From Boesenbergia rotunda (lineage: Eukaryota > Streptophyta > Magnoliopsida > Zingiberales > Zingiberaceae), in the NCBI GenBank assembly GCA_024364735.1, contig JAGFNQ010004005.1, forward strand, positions 1 to 64,000: a stretch of 64,000 nt of DNA, read 5' to 3'. The notes beneath the pieces are model-generated. The model saw nothing but the letters and a program-made list of their open reading frames with translations, ran no database searches and was not told the origin of the DNA. Below, one piece after another: positions 1 to 11,218 of this stretch; position 1 is the stretch's first letter, and every line of letters starts with the position of its first letter. Position numbers and translations under genes: made by a program.

Positions 1-774
1 AGACTAGGTTAATGGAATAAGTCATAAGAAATTTTATAAGATAAATTCTTATGATAACTAATTCCGTTAATTCCGTTAAAGAGGAGACTTAGCGAGGGAG
101 AAGCAACTATATAAGGAACCATAGGCAAGCCTTGGATTCCGAACTAATCAATTGAGTATTGATATAGAGCTCCCTCTCTCTCTCTTATTCTCTTCTCCTT
201 CCCTTCTCCCCACTTAGGGCCGGCGCCCACCTTGAGGCATCTAGGGCTGGCGCCCCTCTTGTGTGCTAGGGCCGGTGCAACTCCTCCCATAGAAGGTGGT
301 TGCCGTGAGCTTCAAGAAGAAGGAGAAACAAAACAAGAAGAAGAAGAAGCGGATAGCGACTCCTCTCTTCTCGGAATTCGATTCCGTTTCTTTGTTGGTT
401 AGTTTCCTTTCCTTTTCTCTTGTTCTTCTAGTTGTGCCTTTAGAGGATCTAGTAGTTCTCGTTGGCACAAAACTCATGACTTTGCGAAGTCATCCCGAAA
501 AGAACTCGGCGTGGACGCGAATAGAGGCGGAGCTTCCAAGGGACGCTACGGTTGGATCTCGTCCCTTTCTTCGAGTTACGAAAGGTATAAAGCAAATTAG
601 TTTACTTTTCTGCAAAGTTTTATTTTATGATTATGTCAACACACCATAAGGTTGCATGCTAGATACGAAGTTAAAATAATTTAGGAAATTATTTTATGCA
701 AATTCTTCCGCTGCACGTAAAAATTTAAAATTTTACGAACCCGTATCCTTGTCGACATGCACCCCGTCCCAACA
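1..774 (+). mobile_element. 3' part of 5' LTR, Angela/Tork-like copia
   Basis: This stretch matches the end of the complete LTR at 2679-5076: the same TATA region (CTATATAA, 107-114), the same 'ggcgcc' leader and the same end in CCCAACA. The start of the LTR lies outside the window. Coding sequence of pol begins directly after it, with no primer-binding site, so the leader, gag, protease and integrase were lost in one deletion. Reading frames inside it are open only by chance. Confidence 0.85.
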
Positions 775-2646
775 AACGAAGGGTTACCAATTCTATCATC
801 CCTTGGAACAAAAGGTGTTTGTTTCAAGGCATGCTGTGTTTCTGGAAAAAGAATTTCTTTTACAAGAAAACAGTGGGAGTGGCATTGAACTTGATGAAGT
901 ACAAGAAACTCCAATAGGCATTACAGAGACACCTAGTCTAGACCCACAACCAATAACTCATAATGATGAGCTATCAGTTGAACCTAAAAAACACCACCTC
1001 TTCGTAGGTCTGATAGGACACGCAATGTTCCAGAGAGATACAGATTTCTTATAAGTGAATCGAACGACGTGTTACTCATAAGCGATGACGAACCTATCAG
1101 TTATGAAGATGTTCTGAAAAGTTCAGAAAGGGACAAATGGCTTGAAGCCATGAAGTCAGAAATGGATTCCATGTACGAAAATCAAGTATAGGACTTGGTT
1201 AACCCACCTGAAGGGATTAAGCCCATAGGTTGCAACTGGGTTTTCAAGAAGAAAACCGACATGGAAGGTAATGTTGTTCTCTTTAAGGCTAGATTAGTGG
1301 CAAAAGGATATCGTCAGAAACAAAGAATTGATTATGACAAAACCTATTCGCCAGTAGCTATGCTTAAATCCATTCGGATGCTCCTAGCCATAGCAGCTCA
1401 TTATGATTATGAGATATGACAAATGGATGTGAAAATAGCTTTCCTTAATGGAAACCTGCTTGAGGATGTATACATGATATAACCTGAAGGTTTCACATCG
1501 GTTGATAAAACCAAAATATGCAAGTTTCGACGATCCATATATGGACTGAAGCAAGCATCAAGGAGCTGGAACATCCGTTTTGATAAGACAATTAAAGAGT
1601 TTGATTTCTCGCAAAATCCTGACGAACCTTGTGTGTACAAGAAGGTTAGTGGGAGTGCAGTTGTATTCCTAGTGTTATATGTCGATGACATATTACTTAT
1701 AGGAAACGATATATCAGTCTTACAGTCGGTTAAAATTTGGTTGTCCAAAACTTTCTCCATGAAAGACCTGGGAGAAGCAACCTATATCCTTGGGATTAGA
1801 ATCTATAGAGATAGATCAAAACGATTGCTTGGTCTTTCGCAGTCTACATATATAGACCGAGTGCTAAAAAGGTTTAGCATGTCAGAATCCAAGAAAGGTT
1901 ACCTTCCCATCAAGCATGGGATCAACCTTTCAAAGTCTATGTGTCCGCGCACAGAAGACGAGAGGATTTGCATGAATAAGATTCCTTATGCATCCGCAAT
2001 AGGATCTATCATGTATGCTATGTTATGTACAAGGCCCGATGTATTGTATGCTCTGAGCGTCATAAGCAGATACCAGTCGGATCCAAGAATGGATCATTGG
2101 GCGGCTGTCAAGACAATCCTTAAGTACTTAAGAAGAACTAAGGATGTGTTCCTAATATATGGAGAAGGAGATATGGTAATACGTGGGTATACAGATGCCA
2201 GTTTCCAGACAGATAAGGATGACTCCAAATCTCAGTCTGGATACGTATTTACTTTGAATGGAGGCGCAATGAGTTGGAAGAGTTCCAAGTAAGACACCGT
2301 AGCGGATTCTACCACGGAAGTGGAATATATCGCAGCTTCGGAAGCAACAAAGGAAGCAGTCTGGATCAAGAAGTTTATCTCCGAACTTGGTGTAGTTCCA
2401 ACCATTGATGAAGCAGTGCCGGTTTACTGCGACATCAATGGAGCTATTGCACAAGCAAAGGAACCAAGGTCTCATCAGCGATCCAAATACGTGCTTCGCC
2501 GCTATCATCTGATCAAAGAGATTATAAGTAGGAATGATATACAAATTGAGAAAATTCCCACTGAAAGGAATTTAGCGGATCCTTTAACTAAGGCCTTAAC
2601 TCAAAGCAAGTTTGAGGGTCATGTTAGAGCCTGTGGTATTGGATAG
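775..2646 (+). pseudogene. copia pol remnant: reverse transcriptase and RNase H
   Basis: The frame starts just after the integrase domain (GYQFYHPLEQKVFVSRH), shifts near 990, and then carries the copia reverse transcriptase (NWVFKKK, KARLVAKG, QMDVKIAFLNG, YGLKQASR, catalytic YVDDILL near 1675-1695) and RNase H (GYTDASF, DSTTEVEYIAASEA, and ADPLTKAL at the C-terminus). Gag, protease and integrase are absent. Four in-frame stops interrupt it at 1189 (TAG for W), 1417 (TGA for W), 1480 (TAA for Q) and 2290 (TAA for Q), judged against conserved residues of the family. The order of domains identifies Ty1/copia. The element cannot encode a working polyprotein. Confidence 0.92.
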
Positions 2647-4019
2647 CGTAGCGATTGGCATTAGGCCAAGTGGGAGTTTGTTAGTAGCCAAGTGTGGTAT
2701 TGGATAGCGTAGCGATTGTAAACATTTATTTTAATAAATGAAAATTCACTATTTGAGTATACATGTTGGTGTATTTGATTGAGATCTTAAACTCATTTAC
2801 TGAATGTCCGCAATACAATTCACAGCATGAGAGAATTTGTGATGGAATCACAACTAGTGATAATCTCTACATGTGCAATTGTGAAGTATTGAAAATATCC
2901 CTAGTCGATGAATTGATAAATACGGACACTATCAATTCTGTTGAGACTAACATGGGTTATTCTCTAATCAGCTGATTCTCACTGGCTGGTGACATTGGGA
3001 TGTCCAGAGATAACACATGAATGCTAGTTAAGGGAACTAGTTCATTGGAGTGACTAGCTGTAAAACTTCATATGGTAATCTACATATAGATATGTCAATG
3101 AAAGTTCTTACTGCAACTTAAGTGCGATGTTCTTTTGACTTGCAGTGTTCAAGTCATCTTGGTCACGGAGACTTATACATTGACATCTTAAGCAAGCATC
3201 TCTAAGGAGGTGTGGACCCAGGATGATTGGGTATAAGCCGAAGTGCCCGAAGATGTTTGAACAGCCTACAAAGGATTCACCACTCCTTGCGAGGAGATGT
3301 ATACCCAAGGCCTATCGTCAGATTGTTACTCGAAGTCTCTGGCCAGAGCATGACATGTTCCGAGTATGAATCTCTAGGAAACATGAGAGTAATTAGAATC
3401 CGTTGGACGAGAAAGACATTACTTGGGCTAGGTGTGACGTAGTCAGCCTAGTGGGGACTGACACACATAGACCGTGTCCTGAACCAAGTGGGTATAAGAT
3501 GGTGAAGGGAATGAGGCACGATTCATTAGAGCTGCCGAAGGGTTTCAGAATTATTTCTGAGGTCAACCGTTGATCTTTCGATTAATTGGGGGGTCATGAT
3601 GTACTACTAGGTGCCACTCATGATCGTTCTATAATTGGTTGATTATAGACGGCCAACATAAATCGAAAGCCTATTTAGTCACACGCACTACGAGTAATCC
3701 GAGGGATTAAAACGAGTTGAAAATTGGATTTTCCAATCAAGAGAAATAAGTCGAATCTGAATTTATCAGAGGCGCATCGGAAGCTTAAAATGACTAAGTC
3801 TTTTGAAGGCTTATTGGACGAATTAAAAGAGTTTAATTCGTAATGGGTTTGGCTTGGTGTGGCCGACCAAAGAGGGTGCCCACCCTCTTTGGTTTGGCCG
3901 GCCACAATAAAGGAGGGAAACCAATTTATTTGGTTTAAATTATAAAATAAATCAAGCGCGATTTGTTTTATAAAATTATGGATAAATAAATTTATATAAA
4001 GAAATTTATATAAAGAGAT

Positions 4020-4345
4020 TTATTTTCATGGAAATTAAAATAAACCTTGGATTGGTTTATTTTATAAAATCAATTATGAATTGATTTTTCCATGATAAGA
4101 AAAATTTATATAATAAATTTATTCTTTTTATGGAAATTAAAATGAACCATGGATTGGTTTATTTTATTTTATAAAATCAATTATGAATTGATTTTCCATG
4201 ATAAAAAAATTTATATAATAAATTTATTCTTTTTTATGGAAATTAAAATGAACCATGGATTGATTTATTTTATTTTATAAAATCAATTATGAATTGATTT
4301 TTCCATGATAAGAAAAATTTATAATAAATTTTATTCCATAATAAA
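4020..4345. repeat. ~105-bp AT-rich tandem repeat in the LTR
   Basis: Three imperfect units begin with GGAAATTAAAAT at about 4029, 4132 and 4238. Each contains CCATGGATTGG (or CCTTGGATTGG) and a short inverted pair, AAATCAATT / AATTGATTT. This is non-coding LTR sequence. Confidence 0.8.
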
Positions 4346-4484
4346 AGGGGAGACATGGTTGTTTTTATTATAAATAGAGTTATAATAAAAACTTGGTATA
4401 ACGGAATAATTCATAGAAAATTTATAAAGATAAATTTCTTATGAAAAATTCCGTTAAGAGGAGACTTGGCGATAAAGAGACTAC

Positions 4485-4492
4485 TATATAAA
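4485..4492 (+). promoter_or_regulatory. TATA box of the copia LTR
   Basis: TATATAAA stands upstream of the conserved GCATAGGCAAGGCTTG segment. The same box is present in the 5' copy at 107-114, in the same context. It is the likely LTR promoter. Confidence 0.6.
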
Positions 4493-5076
4493 GGTGCATA
4501 GGCAAGGCTTGAAAATCAATTCAAGTGATCAAGGATTCTTGTCTAGTCTCTCTTCCTCTCCTCTCCCTCTCCCTCTAGGGCCGGTGCCCTCTCCATCCCT
4601 CTAGGGCCGGCGCCACCTTCCCTTGCCGTGAGCCACCACCAAGACGAAGCGGGTCGCGACTCCTTCCTTCCTTCACGGAATCTTGATTCCGTTACATGGT
4701 GGTTAGTTTCCATCTCTCTGTCTTGATATTCTAGTTGTGCCTTTGGAGAATCTAATAGTTCTTGTCGGCACGAAACTTGTGGCTTTGCGAAGTCATCCCG
4801 AAGAGAACTCGGCGTGGACGTGAATAGAGGCGAAGCTTCCAAGGGACGCTACGGTTGGTTCTCGTCCCTTACTTCGAGTTACGCGAGGTATTGAGTAAAT
4901 TAGTTTACTTTCTGCAAAATTTTAATTTATGATCATGTCCACACATCATAAGGTTGCATGCTAGATACGTGGTTAAAATAATTTGAGAAATTATTTATGC
5001 TAATTCTTCCGCTGCACGTAATTATTTTTTTAAATTACGAACCCGTATCCATGTCAACATGCACCCGGTCCCAACA

Positions 5077-5711
5077 AAGAGGGCGTGAAGGCAACACTCA
5101 AGGCTGCTGGTGAAGAGTCAACTGAGTTGTGAGGGTCTGAGTATGTGTGTTTGTACTCAGGGGCTAAGCCGGGAGGATTTGAGTGCGGAGCGACTTGTAC
5201 TCTGGAGCGAAACCCTAGGCTTAGGTGTGTACCAGTCGACTGGCCCATGGACAGTCGACTGGTATAGGCTGAAACAGGCTGGCAGATTTGAACGTTGTGC
5301 TGTAACGGTCGAATCTGAGTGGGACCAGTCGACTGCCCCAGGGGCAGTCGACTGGTAGCGACTGTTTCAGATTCGAGCCCTATTTAAAGGGGCTCGTTTC
5401 CTACTAACTCTCTTGACAAAACTCGCTTGGGTAAAGTGAGTTAGTAGTCTATGATGATCAGAGAGCTTCCAAAGTGTTGTGGCGAGGTTTCTCCACCCAC
5501 ATTGAGCGACAGATCTAGCCGGAGGTTATCCGAGGGTTGATCCACCGACGGATTCTTGGATTAGTCACCCGACCGGGGTGGATACCAAGTAAATCAGGTT
5601 GTTAGCATTGTTTTATTTCTTATTTACTTTGCATATTATTGTTTCCACTGCGCTAACAACTTTGTAGAGATCAAAATGACGAAAAAGTGCTATTCACCCC
5701 CCCTCTAGCAC
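5077..5711 (+). mobile_element. 3' part of a Sirevirus-type LTR
   Basis: The segment holds several copies of the palindrome CCAGTCGACTGG (or its half) at about 5230-5360, a TATA box (TATTTAAA, 5381-5388) and the pyrimidine-rich LTR end ATTCACCCCCCCTCTAGCACA. The LTR start was removed where the copia LTR at 5076 begins its neighbour. The final CCTACA/CAACA and primer site are missing, because the LTR is fused to gag. Confidence 0.75.
5381..5388 (+). promoter_or_regulatory. TATA box of LTR fragment
   Basis: TATTTAAA is followed by GGGGCTCG and preceded by the CCAGTCGACTGG palindromes. The palindrome-TATA order recurs in the other Sirevirus-type LTRs here. Confidence 0.5.
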
Positions 5712-6338
5712 ATCGAAAATGATCCATCAGACTCCGGAACAGAATCAGACCCAGATGAGGACGTCAACACCGAAAAACTCAGAATTTCGAAGGACGGACA
5801 AATCACAGTAACAGGTTATCCAGAAGCTGAATTATATGACTTAATTTCTTATCTGTCCCGAAAATTAGCGAAAGCCAACATCCAAGTTGAGACCCTCCAA
5901 CAGCAAGTAAAACTCCTGAAAGAGGAAGTCAACTCGAGTCCCTTGACTGAGTCAAATCAAGAAGAAAACTCAACTCAAGTCCAAAAGCTTGAGGAAGAGA
6001 ATTCCTCCTTGAAAACTCAAGTCAAGGAGCTCAGAGTTGCCTTAGAACGGTTCAATTCGGGTTCCAAGGGTCTTGACATGATCCTTGGAAAACAGAAGTT
6101 CGTTCTCAATCGATCCGGACTAGGTTATCGAACCAAATCGAGACAATGCTCGTATTATTCCGTGTTGAACCAACCTAGAACCCGAGTCCAAGCATGGGTC
6201 CCTAAGCTATGTTTGACTAAACAAGCTGGACCAAACCAGTATTGGATCCCCAAGGACAAGATTCACATCTTGCCTAACCCTTATCGAGGCTTCAGTCCAG
6301 GGGGAGCCAATATAAAAACCATATTTATAGTTAGATGA
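5709..6338 (+). pseudogene. Sirevirus gag, C-terminal fragment
   Basis: An open frame with no start of its own encodes an acidic segment, a coiled-coil stretch (LSRKLAKANIQVETLQQQV, then LEEENSSLKTQVKELRVAL) and the conserved tail motifs LDMILGKQK, AWVPK and YWIPKDKI. The same motifs close the gag at 15206-16849 (LDMILNSQK, AWVPK, KIWVPK). UBN2 and CCHC parts are missing. LTR sequence joins the frame at about 5711, so this is an internally deleted element. Confidence 0.85.
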
Positions 6339-7023
6339 TTTTTTTTCTTAATTTAATTGCTTGCTTACTTGTTTAGTTTTTTTTTTGCAATTTTATTATT
6401 ATACTTAGATCTAGGAATAGTTTAATGACAAAAGAATTATTTAAAATTTGAACAACATAGTATTAGGTGGAGGTGAGATGATAGTATGTTAGGGAAGCCA
6501 TTCTAATAAGGTCAAGTGAGGTAAGTCGTACCCTACTTGGTATGTTTAGTCTGGTGGAACTAGCCGAAGCTACTGATCCAAGACCTAAGCTAGTTAGACC
6601 AAAATTTTTCAAGAAGTAATTTGAAAATGAAATTTCGATAAAAGGCTTTGTCAAGGAAAGGGTTGTTGCTCCAAAAAGGCTATGACCAAAGAAGGCCTCT
6701 GTGCCTCGCCAAGACGTGGAAGCCAATTATCGAAACTCAAATTCAATTTACTATTTGATAAATTTGAATCTAACACAAATTTTAAATTAAATCCTAGACT
6801 TAACATTTTTTTCAAAATCAACTTTACAATTGTTTTTAAAATTAATTCAACAATTTCATAATTAATTGTCTTTCAAAAATTAAACATTTATTTTGAAAAC
6901 CTGTCTCACAAAACCCATAAGGTTAACATGGTTGATAACATTAGATATGGGTGAGACAGACTAGATAGTGAAACTCAATTTAAGCTATCCCTACCTCTAA
7001 TGGATCCAAATCAATACAAACTT
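6339..7023 (+). other. non-coding gag-pol spacer with conserved block
   Basis: No credible frame is seen. Positions about 6440-6780 are closely similar to 43500-43825 in another Sirevirus (shared AGTATTAGGTGGAGGTGAGA and CTAAGCTAGTTAGACC), although neither copy is open in any frame of length. The remainder is AT-rich. Confidence 0.7.
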
Positions 7024-7044
7024 TATGTGTAGGAACATAAAGAT

Positions 7045-7794
7045 TTGGACCAATGGATGTTGGATAGTGGATGCTCCAGACACATGACTAGGGATAAATT
7101 GAAGTTCACCAAAATCATGTTAAAAAACCTAGGCTCAGTGGAATTTGGCAACAGTGCTACACTCAAAGTAATTAGGTCAGGTAACGCTAAACTTAATTCT
7201 GATTTCATTATTAAGAAAGTGCTATTGGTTGAAATTTTCAAATTCAATTTGCTTAGCATTAGTCAACTCTGTGATACTTGTTACATAGTTACTTTCACCA
7301 ACTCTAACTGCCTTATTAGAAACCTCCAAGACTCAGAGATAACACTTAAGAGTACTAGGAAAAATAACGTTTACACTATTAATTTACCCTTAGTACCAAA
7401 ATGCTTTCTGACTCAATTAGAAGAATCTAACCTTTGGCATAGGAGATTAGGTCACACTCATACCAAACTAATTTCAAAAATTACTCAACTTGGGTTAATT
7501 AAAGGTGTACCTAAAATCAAAAATTTTGAAAATACAATTTGTAACTCATGTAAACAAGGCAAACAAACTAAGTCAACTCATAAACCAACCCAATCAGACA
7601 TAACCCAACTCACACTTGAGCTCCTGCACCTTGACATATTTGATTCACATGGAGCCAAGTCACTAAGTGGGAATCGGTACTGCTTAGTGATCATCGACGA
7701 TTACTCTAGGTTTACCTGGGTTAGGTTCTTGAAAACTAAGGATGAAACCTTTAATTTATTTAATGACTTATGCAAAATGATTTTCCGGACTTAG
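7045..7794 (+). pseudogene. copia protease and start of integrase
   Basis: The frame encodes the aspartic protease (WMLDSGCSRHMT, active-site DSG), the pre-integrase zinc domain (LWHRRLGHTHTKL, then CNSCKQGKQ) and the start of the integrase core with its first two acidic residues (LHLDIFD; IIDDYSRFTWVRF). It stops at a TAG before the third catalytic residue. Reverse transcriptase and RNase H are absent. The sequence upstream of the methionine (the HKDLDQW context) continues in frame from a stop, so the listed start is not biological. Confidence 0.88.
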
Positions 7795-9153
7795 TTTTGA
7801 TTCAAAAACTTACCCCCTTCAAAACTAGGGTTTTGCAGAAAATGAACTTAGCTTAGGCCTTAACCCTAGAACTGCATACACCTATAGATCTAGAAGCCAG
7901 CATCTCACAAGCACCTTAGGGTACTTTGATTGATAACCTAGACTGGGTTGAGATGCTTAGGTCTATGCCATGATTCAAGATGCTTTAAGTCAGTGCATCT
8001 GTAGTAATTGGGGCGATAAATACAAATTGAACAGCAATCAAGTTAAGTGATCAAGCTTAACAAATCTAACTTGATCAAATCACTTAACTTGACTAACCCT
8101 AGTGAAAACTGCTATTTTATAACAGTTAGTAAGTAGCTAAATGGGTTAGACAGGACCCGAACAAATTCAGATTAATTGGTTTGGTCCTTTTTCTTACTTG
8201 AATTCACTAGAGTTGGATCAATATGGATCTACAATTTCTTTTAACTAGCTCTAATTCGAAATTGACTTGCAATGGTTGTTATCTATTTTTGATATATAGC
8301 AAAGGGGGAGAAAAAGAAAAGAGAGAAAAAAATTTCAAATTTTTATCTCTTTGTCAAAAGTAAAGTAAAATTGCTAAGTGCTTTCAAAAATTCTAAGTGC
8401 TTTCAAAAATTTCTAAGTATTTTCAAAATTTCTAAGTACATCTTTTTGCAAATATTCCTAAGTAAAATTTTTCTTAGTAAACAAAATTTGTCTGAGCAAA
8501 AATCTGTTGGAATTTTTATGGCAAATGTTTCTAAGTAAAGTTTTTCTTGGTGAACACATTTTTTTCAAAAACTTGTCTAAAAATTTATTAAAGATTTTTT
8601 CAAGTAAAAATGTTTTTTTAAGTGCACAAAATATTTTCCAAGCAAATTTTTCTAAATATGCAAAAGCTAAAACTGTTAAGGGAAAATAATTTTTCTAAGT
8701 ATGCAAAAGTTGATACATTTTAAGGGAAATTTTTTTTCTAAAATTTTGGCTAGGTAAATTTTTTTTCCTCAGGTGGAAATTTTTGGAGAAGGAAATTTTT
8801 TTTGCAAAAATTGGTTTAAACAAAAAATTGTTTGTTTTGCTAAGCCATTTTTTAAGTAAAAGTTTCTTTAAAATTTGGGCTTGCAAATTTTTATGTGAAA
8901 AATTGTTTAAGTATAAAAAGTTTTTGTTAGTGCAAATGTTTTTGCTCTACCTTGAAAAATACTTAGTCAAAAATTAAAGCACTTAGAAGTTTTAAAAACT
9001 GCATATCATTGAAAGTTTCAGGGGGAGAATGTTTATTTTAGGGGGAGCTAATTAATTTTTTTTCTTAAGATAATGTTGTTTGTTAGATGTGCTTGAAATG
9101 TTTTTTAACTTAACTTTTTGAACCATTTTGCCATAAATCAAAAAGGAGGAGAT
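7795..9153 (+). other. Sirevirus 3' non-coding region with multiple purine tracts
   Basis: This AT-rich region carries runs of TTTTTC and CAAAA-type repeats. Several GGGGGAG boxes occur (8296, 9021 and 9041 approximately), and a purine tract AAAAAGGAGGAGA lies directly before the LTR at 9154. A series of such tracts upstream of the 3' LTR is known for Sireviruses. No coding sequence is supported. Confidence 0.7.
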
Positions 9154-10440
9154 TGTTGGTGCTGGATGCACCAAAGTCAAACCTGAGTTTTAATAATGGC
9201 AAAGGGTTCAGAAGTTAAGGTTTGTTGTGATCTAACAAGGATAATCAAGTGTGCAGGTAAAGTCCTAGGTACACTAGGCACGAAGTCCTGGTTCTATGAA
9301 TTGGGCACTAAGTCCTGGCCGCGGGCTGGGCAACTAAGTCTTGACATAAGGTTGGGCAATAAGTCCTGATCGTGGACTGGGCACCGAAGACCTAGTGAGT
9401 AAAGCTGGGCAATAAGTCCTGGCTGAGGGCTGGGCACCGAAGACCTGGTGGGCAAAGTTGGGCATTAAGTCTTGGTCGTGGACTGGGCACGAAGACCTGA
9501 TCCGGGGGATTGGGCAAAAGTCCAACCGGATGAGCCGGTTGGCAAACAGGTAAAATCTCCTGAGAGGAGTAGGTGAGGACGCGTTCCCCGTGGAGGGAAC
9601 ATTAGGCGTCAGTTCGACCTAGGGTTCCATTTGGGAAGCCCAAAGTCAGAGCCAAGACAGCTCAGGCTGTTAATAATACTTAAATTCACCTCATTTATAT
9701 GTTTCTTGTGTTTTGGAACTAACCCTGGTTGTAGGAACGAAGGGATGATGGTTTCTGCTCCTAGGCGCCTCAATGGAGTGAGGCGCCCTGCTGGGCTAGG
9801 CGCCTGTGTTGAGACAGGCCCCCCAGACAAAGGGTAACTCCAAAGCAACTGCGAAGCAAGCCTCAAGACTGCAACAGAGGTGCCTGTGTTAACACAAGCG
9901 CCCCAGTTAGCTCAGGCGCCCTAGTTGAAGGGTTAAGCGCTGGCCAAGTCTGCGGATTGAGGTTCGCGCAGAGAGGGTCACGTATCAAGTGCCCCCTTCA
10001 ACACAGGCGCCCCAGCTACGACTATATAAAGGGGTTCACCCCCTTGGCTTCAACACAATTGCTTTGTACGCATTCATTCAAGCGCTCCACTCCGACAAGC
10101 CCTGTGCTCATGATTCAAGTGCCAACGACGACCTGTGGCTCCGAATTTCCAACTTCTCTGGTCGTCAGTATAAAATTGTTGTAGTGTTGTATTTTCTTTT
10201 TAATTCTATATTCAAACTTTAGTTGTAATATTTTACGCAATATAGAATTTCCCGTCGTAAACGGTTAAGGACCGTGGGCCTTGGAGTAGGAGCCGACCGC
10301 GACTCCGAACCAAGTAAAACAAACGTGTTAGCATTGTCGTGTTTTACTTTCCGCTGCGCAATTACTCTTACGTTTTCTGAAAAAGTTGTCGATCGATATT
10401 CACCCCCCCCCCTCTATCGATTCAATTCGATCCCACAACA
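9154..10440 (+). mobile_element. Sirevirus 3' LTR (1287 bp)
   Basis: It starts TGTTGGTGC after the purine tract and ends CCCACAACA. The first half has a GGGCACGAAGTCCTGG minisatellite (9270-9510), followed by AGGCGCC palindromes (9765-10015), a TATA box at 10023-10030 and the CACCCCCCCCCCTCTATCGA end. It is related to, but distinct from, the LTRs at 30407-31753 (reverse) and 37995-49371. Confidence 0.88.
10023..10030 (+). promoter_or_regulatory. TATA box of Sirevirus LTR
   Basis: TATATAAA is followed by the small hairpin GGGGTTCACCCC and lies just after the AGGCGCC palindromes. Confidence 0.55.
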
Positions 10441-11218
10441 TCAAACCAATATGAACACCTAACTTAATCATTTCGATACATACAACAAAACCCATGATCA
10501 TACCGATCAAACATGGGTCGATTGCACCAATAATCTCCCCTTTTTGATGTGTAGCAATATGTTTATGTTAGGCACAAAAATTGTAATTTTGAAAATACAA
10601 AGTATAGTATAATATGAAGCATTAAAAGTATCCAAGCTCCCCCTTATCCTATGCTTTATCTCATGATTTTCAATTTTTGCATAAACATGTAGAAAATAAA
10701 GTTAAGTTCTAACTTAAACCCTTCAATTCTCCCCCTTTGACACTATCAAAAAGATTCTACCAAACAATTTAAACAAAAACATCAATGTACAACAAAGTGA
10801 GTAGTTTTTTCTTAAAAATCCAAACGAAATCAAAAAATCAGAGTACTAGTTGACTAAGACAGTTATCAGTCAACTGACCTTAATGAAACTACTCTCTATA
10901 CCAAGAACTAGTAAGATCAATCGACTAGCCCTCTGCACCAGTCGACTGGCACAATGCTGATCCAAATTTCAGCCTTTTGAGCTGAAATTCATAAATTCGT
11001 CAAAAATTCTAGAAAATTCAAAAAATCATGAAATTTTGCAAACATATTTCTTTTGATATCCTCTAATAGGAAAAAATATATTTTCATAAAAAATCAAATT
11101 ATTTTTGAATTTAGTAAAGTTATCTAACTTTTCTCTTAATTCTCTATTTTTCTCTTCTAAACATGAATCATTTAATAGAAGAAGAGGAAGTATGCATGTC
11201 ATCCCTAAGTGTCATGGA
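10441..11218 (-). mobile_element. minus-strand Sirevirus 3' remnant
   Basis: Read on the minus strand, a purine tract (AAAAAGGGGAGATT) is followed at about 10532 by an LTR start, TATTGGTGCAATCG, which is cut after ~90 bp at 10441. The rest (10545-11218) is non-coding 3' sequence with the CCAGTCGACTGG palindrome near 10935, suggesting kinship with the LTR fragment at 5077-5711. No coding region is present. Confidence 0.65.

Larger units (their letters stand above)
2679..5076 (+). mobile_element. 3' LTR of the same copia (2398 bp)
   Basis: It begins TGTTAG directly after a purine tract (AAGTGGGAG) and ends CCCAACA. The last ~700 bp repeat positions 1-774. A TATA box (TATATAAA) lies at 4485-4492. 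The body is non-coding; AT-rich repeats fill about 4020-4345. The sequence after it does not resemble the element. Confidence 0.88.

Noticed and set aside
8507..8977. Lys/Phe-rich small frames in the Sirevirus 3' region
   Set aside because: The sequence is low-complexity AAAATTTTT; residues reflect composition and no start context or homologue is evident.
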